From: Diplonema papillatum
Taxonomy: Eukaryota > Euglenozoa > Diplonemea > Diplonemida > Diplonemidae
DNA length: 64,000 nucleotides
Direction of reading: 5' to 3'
Assembly: GCA_030068145.1 (NCBI GenBank)
Contig: JAPJBO010000989.1
Coordinates: 1 to 64,000, forward strand
Below, one piece after another: positions 50,540 to 59,923 of the stretch (its first letter is position 1; every line of letters starts with the position of its first letter). The translations under genes were made by a program, and so were the position numbers. A model generated the notes under the pieces. It was not told the DNA's origin. It saw nothing but the letters and a program-made list of their open reading frames with translations, and did no database searches.

Positions 50540-51460
50540 TTACGCTGCTTGTGAGAGAGGAAAAGACGAGTTAGCGTGCAGGGACCATCTCTCCGGGGAT
50601 CAATCGGTCGTCACTAACCAGGGCAGCTGATTGCCGGTGGGATGCAACTGCACCTTCACCCTTCGTGCTTCCAGGTAATGTCAATCGGAGGGTTGAACCA
50701 TGATGACTAATATCTAAAGCCGCACCCACGCGGCGTTGACTGTGGTTGGTCACCTTTTTGATGTTACTTATACCGATCAAACTCACGCCAAGCTGAAAAA
50801 CTACCCCGTACTACTACGGCAGCCAGGTCATTTGCTTTGCGTTATTATTTACACGCACATGAATGGACCCGCCCCCGGCAATCCCGACTGTCCAATCACG
50901 GTCGCGAAAGGGTTGTGCCATACAGTCATAATGATTTTCGGGTTTAAAAATACTGGAGGACTGCCTTGTGCTCATTTCGAAGGAGGCTAGAGGGGGAGAA
51001 ATACTCGACGTAGCTGCTTCGACTCCGAATGGAAGGGGAAAAATATAGAGGTAAGGGGCAAATACAATACAAACACAATCTGATTTGTTCTTCGCTTACA
51101 CCACCGTGTGTTGTTTTCTCACTCAGGACTTTTGACCTGTTGTGCTTGTGTGATTTGTCGTGTAGGGGTAGACCCGCATGACCTCACGTCCGTTCAACAC
51201 GTGGTTCGGTAGTTACAGCACTTGGGATTCCTTCTGTTCTTTGTCGGGCAGCATCGTAGAGCATTTCTTTTCAAGCTGGCGCTTATGTAAAAAACAATAC
51301 AATTACAAAGTGGGTCATTTTTGTTGAACGCTTACGCCCCGTGCGGCCCACCACTAAACCCAGATTTATCTGTGTTTCGTGTGGGCTACAGTAGTTACCT
51401 CCTTTGATCTATCGCAACTGGCATTTCCTACAAAGCGGGTGCTTATACAAAAAAGACAAA
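50540..51460 (-). repeat. R10, R12, R1 and R2 cluster
   Basis: R10 at about 50560-50640 (TGCAGGGACCATCTCTCCGGGG). R12 at 50855-50935 (GACCCGCCCCCGGCAATCCCGACTGTCCAATCA). An R1 fragment at 50945-51000. R2 at 51000-51290, close to 26780-27055. R1 again at 51290-51460. The R2-R1 order is the same as in intron 6 of the megasynthase. Confidence 0.75.
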
Positions 51461-51955
51461 AAGAACGCAGGCGATTCTCCACCCGAAAAGTAAGCGGCTT
51501 TGCTTGCCCGTTCTCCGCCCCTCAATCTTGCTGCACACCCCCCTTCACCCCAATACCATCATCAGCGTGGAAACAGAGTGTCTGCCAGGAGGTGTTGGGG
51601 GCAACTAGACTAAAAGTGATGTGCCGCGAGAGACAAAGCAAAGTATGATGCGTGAGAAAGCCGCGACTTGGAAACAACAGTTTGTAGGGTACAAACTGCT
51701 TGTACCCTACAAACGCTTAAGCTTACCGGGCTACCAAGTCACCTTGATTTGCCTCTCCGGCGATTCACGCGGCCTTTTTTTAAGTATCGGGAGGAACTAT
51801 GCCGGTGTGCACCGTTTCTTGCCAAACCCAATAAATGCAAGCAGAACGAGTCAGCCGAAATCTTTCGGCTCCGGCCGAGGGAAGTCAGAAACTGGCCGCT
51901 TTCAGAACTGCCGAAGCAGCCGGAGGAGGAAGGTCTTGCTTTCCTTTTTTAGCGT
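51461..51955. other. Intergenic, nothing recognised
   Basis: Contains TTTGTAGGGTACAAACTGCTTGTACCCTACAAAC, a short hairpin near 51680. Two overlapping plus-strand frames (about 95-113 codons) lack known domains. Confidence 0.4.
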
Positions 51956-51958
51956 TAT

Positions 51959-52205
51959 TTAGAGTTATAGTTCGCTTGAGAATCCGGGATTTTAGAGTCT
52001 CCGGGTGACTTTCGTCGAATGGGTTCTTTTAAAGCTATTACGGGTGGGTTTGTGGGGGCATGCATGGCTTCTTTCGTGTACACCTTACTTGGTCGCTTTG
52101 GCGAGTCAGGTTCGAAACAATTTGTGACCGACACCAAGTTCTCGCCAGGTTAGGTGAGTGTTCTTGGGCTCCCCACGTCTTACAAGTTGAGCAGGAGTTG
52201 CCCTG
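51959..52205 (+). repeat. R3 long copy
   Basis: Extended R3 with TATAGTTCGCTTGAGAATCC, the TCTCCGGGTGACTTTCGTCG core, GGCATGCATGGCTTC and CTTACAAGTTGAGCAGG. Close to 11935-12270 and 17180-17420. Confidence 0.85.
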
Positions 52206-52214
52206 TTTGTGGAT

Positions 52215-52495
52215 TAGAAGGTCGGTATTTTAAAGTCTCCGGTTGACCGTAGAGGCTTGGGTATGGCGGGGGGTTGAGAAAAGTAAAAGAGTGCGACTCG
52301 TTTCGGGTGTTGTGTCACTCCGTTGTGAAACCTTGTGAAGTCCCCTAACGCGTTTAGAGGGTGCTTGGGTTTGGGTAGGGTGTGGTCGTTCTGCTGCGGC
52401 GTGAAAAGCCAGGAAGTTTCGACGCTAATCTTCGACTCTTGATTAAGTTCACCGGGTTGCGTGCTCGTCAGGAAGATCCCGGTGCCTGGCTTTTC
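52215..52495 (+). repeat. R8, near-identical inverse of intron 9 start
   Basis: About 280 bases (GGATTAGAAGGTCGGTATTTT ... GATCCCGGTGCCTGGCTTTT) match the reverse complement of 18793-19075 with almost no difference by eye. Confidence 0.9.
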
Positions 52496-52628
52496 TCTTC
52501 ACCCTCATGGGGGCGGGCCATCGCGGGACCTCGTGCAGGCAAGGAGTTCCAGTTCTTCCTTGTCGTTGGTGTTTGTGGAGTGTACAGTGCTGGGTATAGT
52601 GACCTTGAATTTTTTTGACTCTTTTGCC

Positions 52629-53405
52629 CAGTGCTCCCGCTAACGAAAAAGTGTGAGGGAATTCCTCAAAAAAAAAAGAGGCTGGAAAAAAGAGGGTGAG
52701 GAATTCCTCACCTTTTTCTAGTATCATGTAGCCAAAGTACTGCATCACGGTCTACTCTCTGCTGGGCAGAAGTTTGGCTGCCGAGTAAGAGTCGAGGCTC
52801 AGAAGCAGCCCCTCCAAGTCGACGCAAGTGCCTTGTTCCATCTGATCTCTACTTGTGCCAATGATTTATCAGCACGCAGTATCTGGGTGGCGGTTGAAAT
52901 TGAAATGGGCTGTTGTCGCCGTTTTCTGGGGCAATCCAGACAAGTCAAGTCATCTGAACAACACAGCCGAACAGGTTGGTTTTGGGGCGGCGGCGCAGAG
53001 CAATCAGTCTTGGAATGTGCACTTTTCATTGGACAAACAGACTGAGAAGTGCAAACTTTCTCCACCTGAATGTACCACACCGTTCGCCGGGGGCAGAGCC
53101 CCCCCGAACTCCTCCCCTCCCGTTGAAAGATTCGGGTGGAGCACCTAAACAACATGCACCAACAATTGTTCTTCACGTGTACAGGGTATAAACCTCTCTG
53201 GGAGGGATTTTCCTGTATTAGCACTTTTTCGTTGGCTTCGTTTTTCTCTTTCGTGTGCAACCATTGTTCCGGAAATTTTCCCGTAGGTACAGATGTACTA
53301 AATTTTACTACTAAGTCTAATAAAAAAACTTGGGGTGCACTAAAAAAAAAGGCCCAAACCAGGTTTTTGGGTTTCTCACCAAAAGTGGGGTTAGCGGGAG
53401 CACTG
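52629..53405. mobile_element. hAT-like non-autonomous element 2
   Basis: Starts CAGTGCTCCCGCTAAC and ends GTTAGCGGGAGCACTG. Flanks are CTTTTGCC (52621-52628) and TTTTTGCC (53406-53413), an 8-base target duplication with one mismatch. GAGGGAATTCCTC and GAGGAATTCCTC palindromes lie in the first 90 bases. An R6 piece (53165-53300) is inside. No transposase frame. Confidence 0.8.
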
Positions 53406-53439
53406 TTTTTGCCTTCAAAAAACTTAAAAAATTCAAAGT

Positions 53440-53620
53440 CAAAAAATTCCAAAGCCGCACACCGCGAGAGTAGGAGAAAGTAGAAAGGGAAACTAGAGTT
53501 TTCGTTGAACGCACTACTCTGAGCCCAAGTCCTGGACGTGGTGTCAGGTGGCAAATTTGGCAAATGATCATGATTAGAAGTCCTACTTGGGCGGTTCAGT
53601 TTCCCCACACATTGCACCCG
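53440..53620 (-). repeat. R7 dispersed repeat
   Basis: Reverse complement of the segment near 24820-24960 and 43800-43960 (GAACCGCCCAAGTAGGAC...ATGATCATTTGCC...CCACGTCCAGGA). Confidence 0.8.
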
Positions 53621-53739
53621 GGGGTTATGCACTGCAGCGGTTGGGTGAGGTAACTCAGTAGTAGTAGTAGTATGTGTCGTCTGCCGAAGCAGCCGGAGAC
53701 AGCAGGCGCAGCGGGCAGGTCTTGCTTTACAATTCTCTT

Positions 53740-54120
53740 CTTCATGGAGACCCGCCCCCGGCAATCCCGACTGTCCAATCACTGTCGAGAAAGGTTTGTG
53801 CCCTATAGTATAGTGATGAGGTGGTGGACCAGGCCCCCACGTAGCCTTATACACAACACGGCTACAACACGAGGATGCAGCCCTGCTTAGGTGTGCACTC
53901 AGCCATCACAGGGCCCCAGATCTCGCTACTTGACCTGACACAGCTGCCACCCAGAAGGCCGCAGCAGTAACCTTCGCAATGAAGGCACGCGCGGCTGAGT
54001 GTATGTAGGCGATCCATACAACAGCTGCATCAGACGCAGCTTGATCCGAGAGCTCGCTAGGGGAGGTGACGCTGCTCACCTGCCAGTCTCACAACTGACT
54101 GCTGCCCCGTCAAGGGAGGT
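53740..54120. repeat. R12 and R11 repeats
   Basis: R12 at 53745-53920 resembles 33185-33350. R11 at 53925-54120 (GTAGGCGATCCATACAACAGCTGCATC ... CTGCTGCCCC) is a near-identical direct repeat of 58605-58800. Confidence 0.8.
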
Positions 54121-54429
54121 AACTCAAAAAAAAAAACTAGGAATCGGGTGGGAGGTTGGGTTGATTTACACTACCTCGGATTGGGTTGGACAGCGTTCTG
54201 GTGTCTGTATTCTGGGTTGGCAGGCTAAGTGTCTTCTGAAGGAGAAAGTTGGCTGCAGAAGGCCTGCCTTCAGGACATCAGATTCTGAGGCTCAATGTAC
54301 CGTACCGTCTCCCGGGGGGCGGTGCCCCCCGAACCCCCCCCTGTATTAAGACTCGCCAGAGAAAACGGGCTTGGTGTCTATTTCTGAAGGAGAAAACGGG
54401 CTGCATAAGGTCCTGATTGCACGTGGCTA
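54121..54429. other. Intergenic, nothing recognised
   Basis: Contains a GGGGGGCGGTGCCCCCC hairpin near 54310. Confidence 0.4.
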
Positions 54430-54735
54430 AAATACTCGAGGGACTGCCTTGTGCTCATTTCGAAGGAGGCTAGAGGGGGAGAAAACAACAACTACAAAGT
54501 GGGTCTTTTTTGTTAAACCCAGATTTTCCTGTGTTTCGTGTGGGCTACAGCACATTTACCTCCTTTGATCTATCGCAACTGGCAGTCTCCTCAAGCATTT
54601 CCTACAAAGCAGGTGCTTATACAAAAAAAAATTAAGGACTCACAACACTGGGGACTCGGACTCGCCTCCGACAATCCCGACTGTTCCATTTCGGTCGCGA
54701 CAGGTATGTGCCCTGCAGTGACGAGGTGCCTGACG
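54430..54735 (-). repeat. R1 copy followed by R12 piece
   Basis: R1 at 54430-54630 is nearly complete (from ACTCGAGGGACTGCC to AAAGCAGGTGCTTATAC). R12 segment at 54650-54725. Confidence 0.8.
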
Positions 54736-55309
54736 AAGTCCCCAAGCCCAGGCCTTACGTTCAGCATGCTGAACGTACTGATTTCAGCACGTTAGTTTTT
54801 TTTGTACACATGCTGAATCAGTACGTTATCAGCACGTACTATCTTTTCTGCAGATTCATCTGGGGAATCAACCGCAGTACCGGGGATTCCGGTCGGCAGA
54901 TCCTGCTGTTGCTTACCACTGCGACACTGGAGGGTTGAGGCCGGAGAGGAGGCAGAGACAAAGCCATGCAACACTGGCAGGTGAGCCCCCTGTGCTCTAT
55001 TTTTTTTTTTTTTTTTGCCTGACCCTACGTACTGACTTTCAGTAGGTATTTAGCTCCAAGACAAAAGAGCTGCGTAAGCCCTGCCCAAGCCGCCTTCTGC
55101 ATTGCGCAAGAGGCAGCCCTGTTTTTGGTGCGCAGTCGGCCATCACAAAAACACCAGGCCCCGCCGCTTAACCTTTTACACGCCCGCCCATCAAAATTTA
55201 ACTTCCCCCCCACAAAAGAAATGGCTGGGCGCAGTCCTCGGAAGAGGCGTGCACCCGCATTCCAAAGAGGGGTGGGCAAAAAGGGGTGCAATATTATTTT
55301 TTTTCGCTG
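54736..55309. other. Intergenic with short palindromes
   Basis: ACGTTCAGCATGCTGAACGT near 54758 is a perfect 20-base palindrome, and inverted CAGCACGTA/TACGT words follow to 54840. No gene. Confidence 0.45.
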
Positions 55310-55590
55310 GGCCAGGTACCAGGGAAAGTCTGCTACACGGGAGCCAAGCTTCACGTGTTCGGCGGTACTGCAGAGCCACGGGCCTACGGGTCAAGTGGCT
55401 ACCGATTTCCCTACTAAACTAAAGCATCAAGGCTTGGCGCACCTTGGGGCTTGGCGCTCGCGCTGAACACAAGCTCGTCGAGACGGTCAGCCGCAGGGCA
55501 AAGCGGACGGGGTTGTGGCACTGTGCTGCCTCCGACTCAAGCTTTGCAAGCTGTGGTTGACCGCCATGTTCCTGGACCAGGAGCGGCCTT
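55310..55590 (+). repeat. R4 dispersed repeat
   Basis: GGTACCAGGGAAAG...CACGTGTTCGGCGGTACTGCAGAGCC...CTCAAGCTTTGCAAGCTGTGGTTGACCG. Matches 16905-17180 directly and 19255-19550 inverted. Confidence 0.85.
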
Positions 55591-55953
55591 TTTCGTTTTC
55601 TTTTTCTTTTTCTTCGCTTGTACGGGGCAGCCTTCTTGTGGGCTCTCCATGCAACGCCTGCCTGTCACACCTCATCAGCACCTTGAGATGGACATCCTAC
55701 GTATATCCCCGTTGGCAAATGATACGCGTTGGCAGAGTCAGTCACGACGTCTGCACTTCAAAAGTTGGCCCGCCTACTCGGCCGTCTTTCGGCGGCTTCC
55801 GTATGACACACGGCGTGTGTCTTGGTGACCCGCAACAGGAAGCTTTCGGCAGATTTCGTGCCGCAACAGCAACGTGACCTGTTGCGGTTGGTCTAGCTAC
55901 GATTCGCGAATAAAATGCGACTCGTATCGCATACGACGAAAGACGGCCGAGTG
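55591..55953. other. Intergenic
   Basis: CTACGATTCGCGAATAAAATGCGACTCGTATCGCATACGACGAAAGACGG (55895-55945) recurs at 56055-56107. No gene. Confidence 0.4.
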
Positions 55954-56300
55954 ATCGTTAGAAGTTGCCGTTCGCCGAAGCAAAGTCGTGGCCCGACGCA
56001 TCGGATATGCCCTAAGAAGCTAATAGCTCACGCAATTCTCCAGGCAGGGTTCTAGCCACGATTCGCGAAGAAAATGCGACTTGTATCGCATACGACGAAA
56101 GACGGCCGAGTGATCGTTGGAGGTTGCCGTTCGCCGAAGCGAAGTCGTGGCTGTAGCTCGGCAATTCTCTGGCTCAGAGGCGCTGAGCCGCAATCTAGCA
56201 TCACGGCGCTATCCGATCGAACAACCGTCGATACCAGGACGGGAGTTTATCTCGTGCTTCGCCGTATTGCGGTTGGCATGCAATGGCCCAGCTGCTAGAA
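55954..56300 (-). rRNA. LSU rRNA 3'-end fragments, duplicated
   Basis: The reverse complement of 56113-56300 includes GGTATCGACGGTTGTTCGATCGGATAG and GGCTCAGCGCCTCTGAGCCAGAG, a diverged LSU 3' region. 55954-56057 repeats the extreme 3' part (CGAACGGCAACTTC). A GACCGTCGTGAG piece appears again at 56757. More diverged than 44660-44885. Confidence 0.7.
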
Positions 56301-57240
56301 CCCATGCAACGAGTCACACTCCGCTGGCCTGCCACCCCGTGATGCCGTCTAGCTCGCGGCCATTGGCGGAGATTGGGTGCCTCGGGACGCGTACAGCCGG
56401 ATGGCGCAAAGCAGTACCTGTTCCCGATGCAGAGTTCTTCTCACGATCGTGGGCGCAGCCTTCGTGGCCTTTGTCGGTGCGTAGTGGGGCGCACGTGACC
56501 GTTGTATTGGAAGGCAGTCGTGTGAGTGGAACCTATCCAGTCTTGGGCATGTGATAGTATCCTCTGCTGTGACTGAGATTGAAGTCGAAATCCAATGCAG
56601 CGCACCATTGAGCGCCATCCATACAACTGATGCCCCCGTGGGTCTGTCCCTGTCGCTTGCTGCACCAGCCAACCACGGGATGAACCGTTCGCACCTCCCT
56701 TCCGGCAAGTCGATCTTCAGGCTGTTCAAGTAAACGGAGACGTTGTCCACTGGCTCACGACGGTCTAAACCGAGCTCCTCTGGAAGAACCGCCCAGAGCG
56801 ACAGAGTGACAACCCGTTCGCAGGCTTCGGCGCTGTGACCTCCCAGTGGGGGGAACGACCAAGCGACCCACGCGTCGGCTCGCAACCCTGCAGACCAGCC
56901 CTCTTTTCGGCCATTTTTTGACGGGCCGAGCGCCGAACGAAGACGGGTTTTGCTCCGAAACGAGATGTCGCATCGGCTACGATTCTCTCCCGGGGATGCT
57001 GTTGCCCCATTGCGTCTCGTTGCAGCCGTTCTTTCGACCGCCGAGCGCGGCGAACGAAAACGGCATTTTCTCCCCCGGGGTTCCTAGGCGGAAAGGCCCA
57101 CCCTCCAGTCACGCGCCTCGCTGCTCGGGCTTCTCCTTTCAGGCCCCTCGATCCAGATCCGAGACGGGGCGTTCTGTGGGGATAGACGTTGCAGTTGGAT
57201 CTGGTTCTTGGGAACAGGGGGGGAAAGTCTTAGTTAGTGA
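56301..57240. other. Unassigned, GC-rich
   Basis: A minus-strand frame (56885-56349) of 178 codons starts inside the rRNA-like word at 56757 and has a partly protein-like stretch (PVDNVSVYLNSLKIDLPEG). No family recognised; the junction with rRNA makes it suspect. Confidence 0.35.
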
Positions 57241-57249
57241 TAGTTAAAT

Positions 57250-57475
57250 TAAGGTGCATTTCCCTTATATCCCACCACTTCAAATTTTGTTCCCTTATAT
57301 CCCAATGGGACAACAGATTTTGTTCCCTTATATCCCAATGGGATTACGTTGGGCAAGGCAATCCCATTGGGATATAAGGGAACAAAATTTGTTGGTTGGG
57401 ATATAAGCCTGATAATAAGGGAACAAAATTTGTTGTCTCATTGGGATATAAGGGAACAAAATTTGTGGTCATGAC
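57250..57475. repeat. Foldback array of TTCCCTTATATCCCAATGGGA
   Basis: Three forward and three inverted copies of a TTTTGTTCCCTTATATCCCA word. 57310-57390 alone can fold into a long hairpin around ATTACGTTGGGCAAGGCA. Confidence 0.85.
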
Positions 57476-58080
57476 GATTTTTGGGGGACCCCTTTAAAAA
57501 ATTTTCCCGGGTGTCAAAGTGACTATTCGGGGACGTTTGGTGCCGTTGAAACAAAAAAATTCCAAATCTGAGGCTGCGTTTACCTCAAAAATGAGGTTTC
57601 AATTTCTCAAATTTCACTGCCACTTCGGCCCTTGTGGTCATGCGGCCAGAGGAAGAGGAAGCAACCGTCGTAGCAACATTGGCAGCAGGACCAGCACCAG
57701 CAATTTCAATTCTGGAAGCAGTCAGCACATGTTTAGCACTGCCCTACTTCGCATCCGGTTGCGCTGCAGCTTCTTGCATGTTTGCGTGTTTTACGTTACG
57801 GATAAATTGGCCGATTTTTTCCATCTGCATGAGCCCCGCGTGCTCGTGCACCCGTATCCTTTTTTACACTCTGCTCAACGACGCCTTTTCTTTTCGGGAG
57901 GGCAAAGAGGGAAGGGAGGGGTAATATTGCATCGTCCTGCGTAAAGTCATCTGCACCATGATCGACGGAATTCGCTCTCTAAGTACGGAGTCAAGTCTCG
58001 TCTGTATACGCGATGCGGTTTACCGAAGCCATCGAGCGCCACGGCCAGGGATGGATACGTTTACTCGCTGATCGATGCTA
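57476..58080. other. Intergenic, nothing recognised
   Basis: Two overlapping plus-strand frames (57519-57944, 57634-57924) lack domains or splice support. Confidence 0.4.
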
Positions 58081-58084
58081 CGGC

Positions 58085-58495
58085 AGTTCCGCAAACCCAC
58101 TATGCAGCCTGAGTTCAGCCCCGCGCATCTACGCTCACAAGGCAACCCATGATCACTTCGGTGTGAGGGATCAGTCCTGACCGAGCCTAATGCCTGCCGG
58201 GCGCCTGCTCCGTTGCGGTGTTTGATTTTCTGACCAATGCGTTCCACGTCTGAAGGGTCCTTGCGTTAAGTTCGCGCCTTCTGTGGGTATACAGACTTGA
58301 TCACGACTTTTGGAAACGAAGCTTACTCTTGAGATCCGGTGTGGAGGGCCATTGTTACCTGACAAAACCCACTCATGCAGCCTGTGTTCAGCCCCGCGCA
58401 TCTACGCTCACAAGGCAACCCGCGATCACTTCGGTGAGGGATCAGTCCTGACCGAGCCTTGCCTGCCGGGCGCCTGCTCCGTTGCGGTGGTTATC
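58085..58495. repeat. ~130-base direct repeat separated by 150 bases
   Basis: CAGCCTG.GTTCAGCCCCGCGCATCTACGCTCACAAGGCAACCC ... GCCGGGCGCCTGCTCCGTTGCGGTG occurs at 58087-58222 and 58360-58492. Confidence 0.85.
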
Positions 58496-58499
58496 GCAA

Positions 58500-58800
58500 A
58501 AAAATACTCGAGGGACTGCCGTGCTCATTCCGACGGAGGCTAGAGGGGAAAAATACTCGAGGGGCTGCCTTGTGCTTACTTCGAAGGAGGGTAGAGGGCA
58601 CAGGGCCCCAGATCTTGCTACTTGAGCTGACACAGCTGCCACCCAGAAGGCCGCTGCAGTAACCTTCGCAACGAAGGCACGCGCAGCTGAGTGTATGTAG
58701 GCGATCCATACAACAGCTGCATCAGACGCAGCTTGATCCGAGAGCTCGCTAGGGGAGGTGGCGCTGCTCACCTGCCAGTCTCACAACTGACTGCTGCCCC
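58500..58800. repeat. R1 fragments and R11
   Basis: Two R1 ends (AATACTCGAGGGACTGCC and AATACTCGAGGGGCTGCC) at 58503 and 58551. R11 from 58605 to 58800. Confidence 0.8.
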
Positions 58801-59335
58801 ATGTTATTTTGTACCAGGCCGAGTTTGGGCCCTGGGTTTCTTCTTCTTTTTCACCTGGTATGTCTTGAGTTAGGGATCTCCATGTGGTGTGGGCTCGCTC
58901 GTTGCTCAGGCTTACATTTTTGGAACACATTGCAATGTCTCGAAAAAGGAGAATAGTTGAGTTGCAGCTCTTGAAAAAGACACAAGGGTTTGACCCTGCA
59001 TGGAGACCTCTTGAGTTTGCGCTAACCGCGAATTGGGGAGTCGGGAGAACCTACAAAGCCAAAAGCAGGACCGACCCCCCCCGTTCGTGAGAAAAAGCGA
59101 AGAATAAAAACACCTTTTTTTTTCCGTCTATCTTTGTAAAAGGGGCCGATGGCTCCCCCAATTTTTTTGGAATTTTGGAGGAATTTTTTTTTTTTGTATA
59201 AGCACCTGCTTTGTAGGAAATACTTGAGGAGGCTGCCAGTTGCAAAAGATCAAAAGAAGGCAAATGTGCTGTAGCCCACACGAAACACAGGTGAATCTGG
59301 GTTCAGTGGCGGGCGTAAGCGTTCAACAAAAATGC
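58801..59335 (+). repeat. Repeat mosaic ending in inverted R1
   Basis: 58945-59110 shares GTTGAG.TGCAGCTCTTGA and the CTCCCGACTCCCCAATTCG region (inverted) with 9745-9880. 59195-59335 is R1 in plus orientation (GTATAAGCACCTGCTTTGTAGGAAATACTTG...). In the megasynthase that orientation marks the start of an intron. Confidence 0.75.
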
Positions 59336-59351
59336 CGAAGCAACTCGACAG

Positions 59352-59517
59352 GTCGGGCGCGGTGAGTTGGGTGAAGAGGGTGGTCGGGACTGATGTCCCG
59401 TCCCTTCTTTCATTCACCGCAAACAACCGCCGACTCGCGGCGGTGCTCAAGGTCGCACGCGACGTCGAGGGGACCGCGGAGGCGGGGCTGAGGCGCCTTC
59501 TGGGGGGAAAAACTTAG
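59352..59517 (+). CDS. Possible terminal exon
   Basis: After an acceptor-like CAACTCGACAG, a GC-rich 55-codon frame encodes VSWVKRVVGTDVPSLLSFT, ANNRRLAAVLKVARDVEG and TAEAGLRRLLGGKT, then TAG. The composition is globular and unlike the surrounding AT-rich repeats. R1 in intron orientation lies directly upstream, as in the megasynthase introns. The earlier exons were not found, and the frame from ATG 59332 is an alternative. Confidence 0.35.
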
Positions 59518-59923
59518 TTTAATGTTTAGGCAGAACGCTGCCTCGCATGCATGTTTGATGCTAGCATCAAGTCTTCGTCGAAGAAGGTGTAAAATAAAAT
59601 AGGGGAAAGGGAAAAAGGGTCGCAGGGAGTGTAAGACTCCGCAGGTAGGGTCTGGAACCTTGAGGGACTATTCCTCTTTTTTTTGGGGGGGGGGGGGTTG
59701 CAAGAACGTGCTTGGAATGGGTATGTGCTCAACACCGCACTGGTCCCGTCTGCGCCGTGTTTCGGTCCTTTAAGCCACGGACACATAAGGCGGACCATCA
59801 TCAGCGTGGAACCTGAGTGTCTGCAGACAGGACTGCGGTGTGAGTCTGGTGGTGGTGGTGGTTTTTTTTGGGGGGGGGGGGGTATCCAAAAAGACACAAG
59901 GTTTTGACCCCTGCATGATACTT
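59518..59923. repeat. R5 truncated copy and G runs
   Basis: 59695-59850 is R5 from GCAAGAACGTGCTTGGAATGG to CTGCAGACAGGACTGCGG. G runs border it at about 59684 and 59872. Confidence 0.75.

Noticed and set aside
56349-56885. Minus-strand 178-codon frame with a partly protein-like stretch
   Set aside because: Crosses an rRNA-derived word at 56757; no family recognised. Kept only as a note in the unassigned region.
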